29,931 bases of DNA from Candidatus Faecivivens stercorigallinarum (GTDB lineage Bacteria > Bacillota > Clostridia > Oscillospirales > Ruminococcaceae): contig DVLN01000139.1 in the NCBI GenBank assembly GCA_018715465.1, positions 1 to 29,931 on the forward strand, in the 5' to 3' direction. Positions 21,974 to 29,907 of this stretch are shown piece after piece. A model generated the notes under the pieces. It made no database searches, was not told the origin of the DNA, and was given only the letters and a program-made list of their open reading frames with translations. Within the stretch, counting starts at the first letter, position 1. Each line of letters begins with the position of its first letter. The position numbers and the translations under genes are program-made.

Positions 21974-23080
21974 TTACTGAACCCAGACACCAGCGGAGTT
22001 GATAAAATAGCCGTCGATGGTTGTATCCGTGGCCATCACGCCGGAAGAGTAGAGATAATACCAATCGCCCTTCCATTCAATCCAGCGTGCAGTCGCCATT
22101 TCGCCGGAGCCGGTGAGGTAATACCATTTACCGGAGGACTGCACCCAGGCATTCCCGGCCATCGAGCCGTCGCTTCTGAGGTAGTACCATTCGCCGCCGA
22201 TTTCCTGCCAGCCGGTCAGCATGATGCCATTCTGATTAAACAAATACCATACGCCGTCAACCTTTGCCCAGTCATCCTGGACCATCGTACCCATATCCTG
22301 ATGGAACAGATACCAGTTGCCGGTTGGCTCATACTGATACCAGCCGGTGACCATTTCGCCGTCGATATACAGACAGATACCGCCATTCTGATAGACCCAT
22401 TCCATATGTGATTGGTCAGGCTGGGATTCAGCGGGCTGTTCGGAATTGCCGGAGCCGATATAGAGCCAGTGTGCGTACAGAGTAGTATGTAATGGGAAGA
22501 CCACAGCGGTTGAAACGTGGTAACCGTCGTTGTGGGAACCATCGGCTGTGTACCATCCGATGAAGGCATAGCCGTCTCTGGTGGGGGTTGGAAACTCAGT
22601 CAGTCTGTTATCCTTTGTTACTGCCGAAGTATAGGGAACCTCGCCGCCGTTGGCGTCAAAAAAGATGATGTGTTCTGCCTGCTCAACCGAAAATGACAAC
22701 GATACCGACATCACCGCGCCGTCCGTACCGGAAATGGTGAGTACTTCGTCATAACTGTCGACTGCAAGCCCTGCTTTAGGCTGGACAGTGAAGACAGCAG
22801 TTTCATTTGGAGCCAGTTCGGTATCAGACAATGCGCCGATCAGATAATTTTCGGCAGCTGGCTGGTTGAGAGTGACAGTCTGGCTGCCGGTATTTTGAAC
22901 CGTCACAGTCCGGGCCTCAGGCTGAAGATAGAAGATATCGAGACTGCCGAAATCGACTGCTGCCGGTTCAACAGAAAGGCCATTGGAAATTGCAGTGACC
23001 GCCGCCCCCGGCAGCAGCATCGCCGCCAGTGCGAAAATGGTGAGCAGGCTGAGGAGTTTTTTCGAGACCATCTTCATCAT
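21974..23080 (-). CDS. Secreted InlB-repeat / cell-wall-binding surface protein
   Basis: This 368-aa secreted protein has a signal peptide (about 1-32, KKLLSLLTIFALAAMLLPGAAVTA). An Ig-like/DUF1573-type domain lies at about 35-132 (VDFGSLDIFYLQPEARTVTVQNTGSQTVTL..LAPNETAVFTV). A Listeria-Bacteroides InlB B-repeat follows at about 137-207 (FFDANGGEVPYTSAVTKDNRLTEFPTPTRDGYAFIGWYTADGS..TTLYAHWL). Cell-wall-binding repeats fill 225-368. The last 75 residues are almost identical to those of the 27628-29757 protein. Start at 23080 with AGGAGG 10 nt upstream. It probably sits on the cell surface as an adhesin; there is no enzyme domain. Confidence 0.88.
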   Translation of the reverse strand: MMKMVSKKLLSLLTIFALAAMLLPGAAVTAISNGLSVEPAAVDFGSLDIFYLQPEARTVTVQNTGSQTVTLNQPAAENYLIGALSDTELAPNETAVFTVQPKAGLAVDSYDEVLTISGTDGAVMSVSLSFSVEQAEHIIFFDANGGEVPYTSAVTKDNRLTEFPTPTRDGYAFIGWYTADGSHNDGYHVSTAVVFPLHTTLYAHWLYIGSGNSEQPAESQPDQSHMEWVYQNGGICLYIDGEMVTGWYQYEPTGNWYLFHQDMGTMVQDDWAKVDGVWYLFNQNGIMLTGWQEIGGEWYYLRSDGSMAGNAWVQSSGKWYYLTGSGEMATARWIEWKGDWYYLYSSGVMATDTTIDGYFINSAGVWVQ

Positions 23081-23155
23081 ATTATAACGACCTCCTTTGT
23101 CATGCTGCGGGACAACGAAAGGGGAAACAAATCAACGCGAGGTTCTTCTATTAAA

Positions 23156-23184
23156 ATTTTCCCATAAACAATAAAGTCTGTCAA
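23156..23184 (-). promoter_or_regulatory. Candidate promoter for the 21974-23080 gene
   Basis: TTGACA (23184-23179, perfect) and GAAAAT (23161-23156, 4 of 6) with 17-bp spacing on the minus strand, about 75 bp before the start codon. Confidence 0.5.
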
Positions 23185-23240
23185 GCAATTTTTCAAAATA
23201 TACCGCCAAAACTTCAAGATTATTTCATCCCTGCAACCGC

Positions 23241-23269
23241 TTGTCGAAAAACGCTGGATACTGTATAAT
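23241..23269 (+). promoter_or_regulatory. Sigma-A promoter for the serine-hydrolase lipoprotein
   Basis: TTGTCG (23241-23246) and perfect TATAAT (23264-23269) with a 17-bp spacer, 60 bp before the start codon. Confidence 0.75.
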
Positions 23270-23329
23270 GGTAGACAGAAGACGACAGACTGACCAGAAT
23301 ATCCACGGTCTGACGAAAGGATATGCGGT

Positions 23330-24604
23330 ATGAAGATCAATAAAACTGCAAAGATTGCCTGCCTGCTGCTGGCGGCGGCACAGCTTGCCGGGTGCGGCAA
23401 CCATCCGGCGGTAGCGGCGGGACTTGGCGGAGTGGACACCGTTTTCACCGGCGGCACCCAACAGACCCTCACGGATGAACTCTCGGACAGCTTTCTCCCC
23501 GGCTGGGAAGGCAGCGGCGCACTGCGGCGGTGGCGGACCGAGTCGGGCGGATACGCAACCGGGCTGACCGAGATTGATGGCGAATATTACTGGTTTGACT
23601 GGGACGGTTCCCTGTCAACCGGCTGGATTGAAACCGACGAGGGCTGGCGGTACGCCGGTTCGGACGGCATACTCGCGGACGGGCTGTGCGAGATCGGCGG
23701 CGAACGGTACTGGTTTGAAGACCGGCTGATGGTCACCGGGTGGATTGAAACAGCTGATGGGCGGATGTATGCCGGGGCGGACGGCGCTCTAGTGTACAGC
23801 GGGCTTGCGGACGGGTGCTGGCTGGACGAAAACGGGTACGTAATTCCGCAGGCATTCACCCCCAACCCGGAACTGCTGGAGCAGGTGGACGCGGTCATTC
23901 AGGGATGCCCGGACGGAATTTCGGTTGTATTCTGCGACCTTGTGAGCGGCCAGCGGTGGAGCTGGAACGAAACCCGGTCGTATTATATTGCCAGCATCTT
24001 CAAGCTCCCCTACTCCCTCTGGCTGTTCGAGCGGGCGGACGCGGGGGAAATCGACCTGGACAGAACCATCCCCTTCACCGCCGAAAACCACCGCGGGGAC
24101 GCCGGTATCATCCAGTATACCGAATACGGGACATTGTACAGCATCCACGAGCTGATCGCCGACGCACTGATCTACTCGGACAATACCGCCCTTGAGATGC
24201 TCAAAAGCGAGTATCCCCCCGCCGATTTTGACGAGTGGATCAATTCGGAGCGGTTTGGGCTGACCCGTGAGATGTCCGACTCGACCGACACGATGACCAA
24301 TGCCTCCGACTGCTGCACCTTTGCCGAGATGGCGTTTGCTTATATGGAGAGCGGCGCCGAACACGCAGACGAGTTCGCCGAAAGCTACTGCGCAGCCGAT
24401 GACCGGCTGATCGACAGCCCGCTGGTCACCGGCCAGAAATATGGCTGGTGGGACGAGTCGCTGCATACCGTGTCGGTCATCTATGCCGACCGGCCGTTTG
24501 CCATCGCGATCTGCACCAGCTGGGGCGGGCGGACAGAACAAAACGAAGCGGATATCCAGGCGGTATTTGAGGCCGTCTGCGCACTGTTCACCGATCCGCA
24601 ATAA
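23330..24604 (+). CDS. Lipoprotein with wall-binding repeats and class A beta-lactamase-like domain
   Basis: This 424-aa protein has a lipoprotein signal peptide with lipobox L19-A-G-C22. Cell-wall-binding repeats occupy about 75-175 (TGLTEIDGEYYWFDWDGSLSTGWIETDEGWRYAGSDG and similar). A serine-hydrolase domain of the class A beta-lactamase family spans about 183-424. Catalytic motifs are visible: S222-I-F-K225 (SxxK), S283-D-N285 (SDN) and K370-Y-G in place of KTG. The altered third motif and the surface location argue for a peptidoglycan- or penicillin-interacting hydrolase, not a classical resistance enzyme, but activity cannot be told from sequence. Membrane lipid anchor plus wall-binding repeats would span the envelope. 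It has its own promoter and terminator. Confidence 0.88.
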   Translation: MKINKTAKIACLLLAAAQLAGCGNHPAVAAGLGGVDTVFTGGTQQTLTDELSDSFLPGWEGSGALRRWRTESGGYATGLTEIDGEYYWFDWDGSLSTGWIETDEGWRYAGSDGILADGLCEIGGERYWFEDRLMVTGWIETADGRMYAGADGALVYSGLADGCWLDENGYVIPQAFTPNPELLEQVDAVIQGCPDGISVVFCDLVSGQRWSWNETRSYYIASIFKLPYSLWLFERADAGEIDLDRTIPFTAENHRGDAGIIQYTEYGTLYSIHELIADALIYSDNTALEMLKSEYPPADFDEWINSERFGLTREMSDSTDTMTNASDCCTFAEMAFAYMESGAEHADEFAESYCAADDRLIDSPLVTGQKYGWWDESLHTVSVIYADRPFAIAICTSWGGRTEQNEADIQAVFEAVCALFTDPQ

Positions 24605-24612
24605 CAGATGAT

Positions 24613-24647
24613 ACCGTCAGACCGGAAACGGTCTGGCGGTTTTTTTG
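24613..24647 (+). terminator. Intrinsic terminator after the serine-hydrolase gene
   Basis: Stem CCGTCAGACC / GGTCTGGCGG with loop GGAAAC, followed by seven T residues. Confidence 0.88.
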
Positions 24648-24719
24648 TCCGGTTGTTTATTTATCCATGGGATTGCCCATACTCCCCTCACAGTCTATCA
24701 TACAGAAAGGTTGATTCCA

Positions 24720-25178
24720 TTGGAAAAACATATGCCAACCACTGAACGCTACGCCGAAATGGTGAAAAATACGTCGGGGCATTCCCCTTCCTGGAAAAAC
24801 ATTCCCCTCGCCTTCCTGATCGGCGGGGCAATCTGTACGATCGGGGAAGGATTGCTACACCTTTATCAGTTTACCGGGCTGACGGCAGACTGGGCGGGAG
24901 CGATGGTATCGGTTACCCTGATCGCGACAAGCGGGCTGCTGACCGGGCTGGGGGTCTATGACAAAATCGCCAAGCTGGGCGGTGCAGGGACGCTGGTCCC
25001 GATCACCGGGTTTGCAAATGCCGTCGTTTCGCCCGCGCTGGAATTTAAGAGCGAAGGGCTGGTGCTGGGGACCTCGGCAAAAATGTTCCTAATCGCCGGG
25101 CCGGTCATCGTCTATGGCCTTGCGGCGTCGGCGGTCTATGGCGTCATCCTCTGCCTGCTGGGACAGGCAGGGATGTGA
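24720..25178 (+). CDS. spoVAC: Stage V sporulation protein AC
   Basis: This 152-aa polytopic membrane protein is part of the channel that moves Ca-dipicolinic acid into the forespore and releases it at germination. Diagnostic stretches include WKNIPLAFLIGGAICTIGEGL, TGLGVYDKIAKLGGAGTLVPITGFANAVVSPALEFKSEGLVLG and the final hydrophobic helix. I chose the TTG at 24720, with AAAGG 9 nt upstream, because the resulting length fits the family. The ATG ten bases later has no site at the right distance, and the frame extends further upstream only into terminator sequence. The stop overlaps the region just before spoVAD. Confidence 0.92.
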   Translation: MEKHMPTTERYAEMVKNTSGHSPSWKNIPLAFLIGGAICTIGEGLLHLYQFTGLTADWAGAMVSVTLIATSGLLTGLGVYDKIAKLGGAGTLVPITGFANAVVSPALEFKSEGLVLGTSAKMFLIAGPVIVYGLAASAVYGVILCLLGQAGM

Positions 25179-25192
25179 AAGGACGGGATAAC

Positions 25193-26248
25193 ATGGTACA
25201 GCTGCTCGGGCGGTCGACCTACCATTTTCTGCAGCCGCCGGTGATTCTTGCTTCGGCGGCGGCCGGCGGCAAGATGGAAAGAGACGGGCCGCTGGGAAAA
25301 TGGTTCGACTACATTGATGAAGACGCGCGGTTCGGTGAAGAGAGCTGGGAAAAGGCTGAAAACCGGATGCAGCAGCTCGCCCTGAAAACCGCGCTGCAAA
25401 AAGCAGGGCTTCGCAAGACAGACCTAAATCTGCTGTTTGCGGGCGACCTGCTCAACCAGTGCACCGGATCAAGCTACGGACTGCGGGGGTTCATGGTGCC
25501 CTATCTTGGGATATACGGAGCCTGCTCGACGATGGCGGAAGGGCTGCTGATGGCGGCGGTGTATACCGGCGCGGGACTGGCAAAGGCGGCAGGTGCGGTC
25601 ACCTCCTCCCACTTCTGCACCGCCGAACGTCAGTATCGTTTCCCACTGGAATACGGATGCCAGCGCCCGCCTACCGCACAATGGACGGCAACCAGTGCCG
25701 GGGCGGTGATCATCGGCGAAAACGATGGGAACAGTGCCGGAAAGGTCACCATCGTCCACGCCTGCGCGGGCATTATTCAGGACGGCAGTGTCCGGGACGC
25801 CAACAATATGGGAGCAGCGATGGCACCAGCGGCGGCATGCCTTCTTCGGCGGTATTTCCGGGAATCAGGGACAGGGCCGCGGGACTACGACCGGATTTTC
25901 ACCGGAGACCTTGGGGCAGTCGGCAGCGAGCTGCTCTGCCAGCTGCTGGAGCGCGACCATATCCAGATCAGCGACCGGCACGAGGACTGCGGGCTGCTGC
26001 TGTACGACCGGAAAAAACAGGACGTCCACGCGGGCGGCTCAGGGTGCGGATGTTCAGCTGGGGTGCTCAACGGGCACATCCTGCCGGAGATGCGGGCCGG
26101 GCGGCTGCATGACGTATTGTTTGCCGCGACGGGGGCGCTGCTGTCGCCGACGATGGTGCAGCAAGGGGAGACGATACCGGGTATTGCGCATCTGGTGCAT
26201 CTGCGGATGGAACAAGGAGGGAACAACGGATGTTCGTCGAACTGTTAA
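25193..26248 (+). CDS. spoVAD: Stage V sporulation protein AD
   Basis: This 351-aa protein has a thiolase-like fold and in Bacillus binds dipicolinic acid during spore formation. Recognisable segments are ILASAAAGGKMERDGPLGKWFDYIDEDARFGEESWEKAE, FAGDLLNQCTGSSYGLRGFMVPYLGIYGACSTMAEGL, TSSHFCTAERQYRFPLEYGCQRPPTAQWTATSAGA and GSGCGCSAGVLNGHILPEM. ATG at 25193 is preceded by AAAGGACGGG; the GTG at 25175 is less likely. It is the middle gene of the operon and overlaps spoVAE by 19 bp. Confidence 0.95.
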   Translation: MVQLLGRSTYHFLQPPVILASAAAGGKMERDGPLGKWFDYIDEDARFGEESWEKAENRMQQLALKTALQKAGLRKTDLNLLFAGDLLNQCTGSSYGLRGFMVPYLGIYGACSTMAEGLLMAAVYTGAGLAKAAGAVTSSHFCTAERQYRFPLEYGCQRPPTAQWTATSAGAVIIGENDGNSAGKVTIVHACAGIIQDGSVRDANNMGAAMAPAAACLLRRYFRESGTGPRDYDRIFTGDLGAVGSELLCQLLERDHIQISDRHEDCGLLLYDRKKQDVHAGGSGCGCSAGVLNGHILPEMRAGRLHDVLFAATGALLSPTMVQQGETIPGIAHLVHLRMEQGGNNGCSSNC

Positions 26249-26589
26249 AAGCGTTTTTAATTGGAGGCGGGCTGTGTGCGATCGGACAGGTACTGATTGA
26301 TTATACCAAGCTAACGCCGGCACGGATACTGGTCGGGTATGTGACGGCGGGGGTATTGCTGAGCGGACTGGGGATCTATCAGCCGCTGATTGAATTTGCA
26401 GGCGCAGGGGCGACGGTGCCGCTGACTGGGTTCGGGGCATTGCTGGCCAGAGGGGTGCGGATGGCGGTTGACGAATCGGGGTGGCCGGGGATTTTAGCCG
26501 GCGGGCTGTCGGCAGCCGCGCCCGGCATCACCGCCGCGGTATTAACCGGCCTGATCATCGCCCTCCTCTTCCGCTCTTCCTTTAAATAG
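26230..26589 (+). CDS. spoVAE: Stage V sporulation protein AE (SpoVAEb type)
   Basis: This 119-aa membrane protein is homologous to SpoVAC. It starts FVELLKAFLIGGGLCAIGQVLIDYTKLTPARILVGYVTAGVLLSGLGIYQPLIEFAGAGATVPLTGFGALLARGV and ends in a hydrophobic helix. ATG at 26230 lies inside the end of spoVAD with GGAGG 9 nt upstream. C, D and E form the minimal clostridial spoVA operon. The structured repeat R5 begins immediately after its TAG stop. Confidence 0.94.
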   Translation: MFVELLKAFLIGGGLCAIGQVLIDYTKLTPARILVGYVTAGVLLSGLGIYQPLIEFAGAGATVPLTGFGALLARGVRMAVDESGWPGILAGGLSAAAPGITAAVLTGLIIALLFRSSFK

Positions 26590-27562
26590 CGGCGGGCGGC
26601 GGGGAGCCCCCGCGGGCTTGTTCGCGGCGCAGAGCCTGCGCTCCCTTGATCGCGGCGGGGAGCCCCCGCGGGCTTGATCGCGTTGGTCGCTCGCGTGCCG
26701 ACTCGCTCGATTGTGGAAATAACAGCCTTTGCAAACGCGCCAGTTACTTTGTATGGATTTCTGGACGTATTTTAGCACACTCTATCCGGTGGTTTGACCG
26801 GTGCGCAGAGCACCGGGGTTATGTTTTGCACTTTTTAACGTCGGTCATGACAAAAAGTTTAGGTCAAGCCTTTTCAAAGGGCGCAGAGCCTGCGCTCCCT
26901 TGATCGCGATGGTCGGCCACGTTCCGATGGCCTCGATTGTGGAAATAACAGCCTTTGCCAACGCGCCGGGTAGGCAGTTGGTAACGATAAGCACTTTCTG
27001 ACGGAAGTAATGACAGAAAAGTTTTACTCAATTTTTTTCAAAAAATTGCGGGGTCCAGAGGTTAGCGGAGCTAACCTTGCAGAGCCCCTGGTCGCTCTCC
27101 GCAGAGAGCGAAATCCTTTCCCCAAAATAAGCTCAGCAAGGGGTAGTCAAATGCCCACAGGCATTTGGAGCAATTCCCGAAGGGATTTGCTGGACGCTAT
27201 AGCAAGGGCGTCCCCTATGGAAAAAGTCCGCTCGATGCGGGCTTTTTTCATAAACGAGCGAGCTTGTTACTTTCGACTTACGCAGTCAGGTGGGACTACG
27301 TGGGCCGGCACGCCGCTGACAGGTTTTCACCTTCTTCCCCTCTCAAACTGTCCAGTGGACAGTTTGAGACGGTACAGCGTATGCCGCTAAAGCAGTACCT
27401 TCGCCCCTTATTCGCGCCGGGTGGCGTGTCACCACAGATTTGATGCCAATGTTCTACCGCGCCCTATCCGCTTATCAAACAAACGTTTCTTTGCCGTTCG
27501 TTTACTCCTTCCGTCACCGCTTGCGCGGTGCCACCTCCCTCAGGAGGGAGGCTTTTTATTTC
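26590..27562 (+). repeat. Dispersed structured repeat, copy R5 (longest)
   Basis: This non-coding element of about 970 bp starts right after spoVAE. It holds GCGGGG-AGC-CCCCGC and GCGCA-GAGCC-TGCGC hairpins, tandem units at 26673-26741 and 26899-26967, and the CCGGTGC-GCAGA-GCACCGG hairpin (26798-26816). The AT-rich hairpin and AGGTTAG-CGGAG-CTAACCT follow, then TCGCTCTC-CGCA-GAGAGCGA (27092-27111), AAATGCC/GGCATTT, the TCGAT-loop stem (27217-27251) and CTCAAACTGTCC/GGACAGTTTGAG (27342-27368). It ends in a terminator (27534-27561). It is the most complete copy and joins modules that R2 and R4 hold separately. Confidence 0.87.
27534..27561 (+). terminator. Intrinsic terminator at 3' end of R5
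   Basis: Perfect stem CCTCCCTC-AG-GAGGGAGG followed by CTTTTTATTT on the plus strand, equivalent to 21877-21904 in R4. Confidence 0.85.
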
Positions 27563-27569
27563 CCTGCAT

Positions 27570-27606
27570 ACAGACAAAGGCGACCCCTTTTACAGGAGCC
27601 GCCTTT
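27570..27606 (-). terminator. Terminator of the 27628-29757 gene
   Basis: Stem AAAGGCG / CGCCTTT with an imperfect upper part, 22 bp past the stop on the minus strand. It is equivalent in position to 21912-21950. Confidence 0.6.
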
Positions 27607-27627
27607 TGCTATGCTGTTTTATGGATA

Positions 27628-29757
27628 TTACTGAACCCAGACGCCGTTGGAGTTCACATAATAGCCGCCGATGGTCGCATTGGTTGCCATGATACCGGAC
27701 GAATAGAGGTAATACCAGTGGCCCTTCCATTCAATCCAGCGTGCAGCCGCCATCGCGCCATTGCCAGTCAGGTAGTACCAGTAGCCGCCGGTCTGTACCC
27801 AGGCATTCCCGGCCATCGAACCGCCAGCGCGCAGGTAATACCATACACCGTCGATCATCTGCCAGCCGGTCGCCATACCGCCCCAATCCTTGAGGTAGTA
27901 CCATACACCGTCGATCTTCTGCCAGCCGGTCAGCATGACGCCGGTATCATCGAACGCATACCAGACGTTATCGACCTTGACCCAGCAATCTTCCGACATG
28001 ATAGCGGTCTCTTCATCCATATAATACCAGCTGCCGCCGTCCTCGACCCAGCCGGTGACCTTTTCGCCGTCTTGGACGAAATAGGTATTGCCGTTTTCAT
28101 CGCGAACCCATTCGGTTTCAGGCTCATCCGTTGTGGTGGAGCCGCCGGAGGTGCTGCCGGAGGAAGAACCGCCGGGGTTGTAAGACGGCTCATCCGGGTA
28201 CCAGTCGGGGATTTCGGGCTGATCATCTTCGTCGCCGCCCTGTTCCGGCTGATCATCTTCGTCCTCGTCGCCGCCCTGTTCCGGCTGATCATCTTCGTCT
28301 CCGCCCTGTTCCGGCTGGTCAACCTTTTCGGTAACCGATACGGTGCAAACGGATTCTGCCGGTGCGTAGGTGTTGTTTCCGGCAAAAGAAGCGGTAAAGG
28401 TATAATCTGCCGTCTTATTGGGCAGTGTGGCCGTCCAGCTGCTGCCGGAACCGGAAATTGCAACCGTTCCGTCGGAGCATTTCAGTTCTGCATCCGTTCC
28501 CTCGGGAAGGCCGGTTAAAGTCAGGGTAACGGTTCCGCCGCCGGTAAGGTTTGTTTCACTCGCAGTCAGGGTAAGATTAACTACAGTTTTCTCGGTACCG
28601 GTCACGGTGACGGTACAACTGTCGGTGTAGCTGCCGTCCAGGGTAGTCACGGTAATGACAGCCGACCCGACGGACACAGCGGTGACAAGTCCGTTTTCAT
28701 TCACTGTCACTGCTGCTGGGTTGCTGCTCTCCCATTTGACGTTCTGAGCGGTAGCGTTCACCGGCTCGATGGTATATTGGAGCTGTTCGCTGTCGCCCAC
28801 CTCAAGGGAGAGTACTTCCTTTCCCAGCTTGACGCCGGTGACTGGGATGATACCCCGCAGATAGAGTTCAACCCACATAGTTTTGTTGTTGGCACATTGG
28901 TAATTATATTGAACAACAGGCTGTGCGCTGCTGTCGGTCCAGGAGACGGTTTTGCCATCTTCCCCAAGATTAGCATTCTCGACCTCAAGACTGGCCACAT
29001 TCTCCCAATTATCGAACAGCGTGGAAAGATCCAGCGTCCAGCTTATCTGGCCGTTGTCACCAGAGACGCTGGTCACCTCTCGTGTTACTTGCTGAGGGTT
29101 GACGTCAAATATGGTGCTCCCCGTCGTGCTGTTTACATACAGTTCGAGCAGGGCATTATTCGTACAGTTCAGCCATTGCAAATTCGCGCATTTGCTCACA
29201 TCCAGCGTGGTCAGCTGGTTGTTAAAGCAGTTCAGTTCATTCAGCTTCTCGTTATTGCTCACATCCAGCGTGGTCAACCGGTTGTTAGAGCAGTACAGAA
29301 TATTCAGCCCCACGTTATTGCTCACATCCAGCGTGGTCAGCTTGTTGACAGAGCAGTCCAGAGAAGACAGCTGCGTGTTTTTGCTCACATCCAGCGTGGT
29401 CAGCTGGTTGCCAGAACAATCCAGAAAAGACAGCCACTCGCATTTGCTCACATCCAGCGTTGTCAGCTTGTTGCCAGAGCAGGCCAGCATTTGCAGGTTA
29501 GGAAAATGTTCGATACCGGTCAGGTCTGAAATTTCTTGGTAGTCTACATACATTTCAGTTACGTTTTCCCGCTCATCCTGGGAAAGGGAGCCGTCATTAT
29601 TTTGGTCATATTGTTGTTGCACAAGCGCCCGGAAAGTGGCATCGGGGAAGTTGGTCGCATCGATGGCGATACCCTCCCCTTCCGCGAATACCCCGGCGGG
29701 AACCAGCATCAGCAGCATCGTCAGGACGGTGAAAATGCTGGCAATTCGTTTTTTCAT
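27628..29757 (-). CDS. LRR / Ig-like surface protein with cell-wall-binding repeats
   Basis: This 709-aa secreted protein has a signal peptide (MKKRIASIFTVLTMLLMLVPAGVFA) and an EF-hand-like loop DQNNDGSLSQDE (about 50-61). Six leucine-rich repeats of 21 residues follow at about 80-210 (consensus L-x-x-L-x-C-S-x-N-x-L-T-T-L-D-V-S-x-N-x-x). A Big_2-type Ig domain lies near 305-385 (VTGVKLGKEVLSLEVGDSEQLQYTIEPVNATAQNVKWESSNPAAVTVNENGLVTAVSVGSAVITVT) with a further Ig-like domain to about 475. An acidic QPEQGGDEDD linker follows, then seven or so cell-wall-binding repeats to the end. ATG at 29757 has AGGAGG 10 nt upstream; the longer frame is not favoured. It resembles internalin-like adhesins anchored by wall repeats. 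Confidence 0.9.
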   Translation of the reverse strand: MKKRIASIFTVLTMLLMLVPAGVFAEGEGIAIDATNFPDATFRALVQQQYDQNNDGSLSQDERENVTEMYVDYQEISDLTGIEHFPNLQMLACSGNKLTTLDVSKCEWLSFLDCSGNQLTTLDVSKNTQLSSLDCSVNKLTTLDVSNNVGLNILYCSNNRLTTLDVSNNEKLNELNCFNNQLTTLDVSKCANLQWLNCTNNALLELYVNSTTGSTIFDVNPQQVTREVTSVSGDNGQISWTLDLSTLFDNWENVASLEVENANLGEDGKTVSWTDSSAQPVVQYNYQCANNKTMWVELYLRGIIPVTGVKLGKEVLSLEVGDSEQLQYTIEPVNATAQNVKWESSNPAAVTVNENGLVTAVSVGSAVITVTTLDGSYTDSCTVTVTGTEKTVVNLTLTASETNLTGGGTVTLTLTGLPEGTDAELKCSDGTVAISGSGSSWTATLPNKTADYTFTASFAGNNTYAPAESVCTVSVTEKVDQPEQGGDEDDQPEQGGDEDEDDQPEQGGDEDDQPEIPDWYPDEPSYNPGGSSSGSTSGGSTTTDEPETEWVRDENGNTYFVQDGEKVTGWVEDGGSWYYMDEETAIMSEDCWVKVDNVWYAFDDTGVMLTGWQKIDGVWYYLKDWGGMATGWQMIDGVWYYLRAGGSMAGNAWVQTGGYWYYLTGNGAMAAARWIEWKGHWYYLYSSGIMATNATIGGYYVNSNGVWVQ
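28217..28320 (-). repeat. In-gene tandem repeat encoding the QPEQGGDEDD linker
   Basis: Three near-identical units of 30-36 bp encode DQPEQGGDED, one unit with an extra ED pair. Such in-frame repeats can change number without disrupting the protein and set the distance between Ig and wall-binding domains. Confidence 0.8.
29170..29500 (-). repeat. LRR-coding 63-bp tandem repeats
   Basis: Several 63-bp units share a CTCACATCCAGCGTGGTCAG core and code for 21-residue leucine-rich repeats. DNA similarity is highest in the TTLDVS part. Copy number could vary by slippage or recombination. Confidence 0.85.
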
Positions 29758-29808
29758 TCTATTAAATCCTCCTGTCTTTGCCTTCCGGCAAGAAATATCT
29801 ATAGACAC

Positions 29809-29856
29809 AAAAAAGGAAGCCGCCCCTTACCCGGAAACGGATAAGAGACTGCTTCC
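29809..29856 (-). terminator. Leader terminator or attenuator before the LRR surface-protein gene
   Basis: On the minus strand an outer stem GGAAGC/GCTTCC encloses an inner stem CTTATCCG/CGGGTAAG with a TTTC loop, followed directly by six T residues. It lies only 52 bp before the start codon. It is either the terminator of a gene beyond the window or an attenuator in the leader of this gene. Confidence 0.6.
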
Positions 29857-29907
29857 CTTGTTGATTGTATGGAAAAAAGCGCAGCACAAAAACAGGCAGA
29901 CGTTCCC

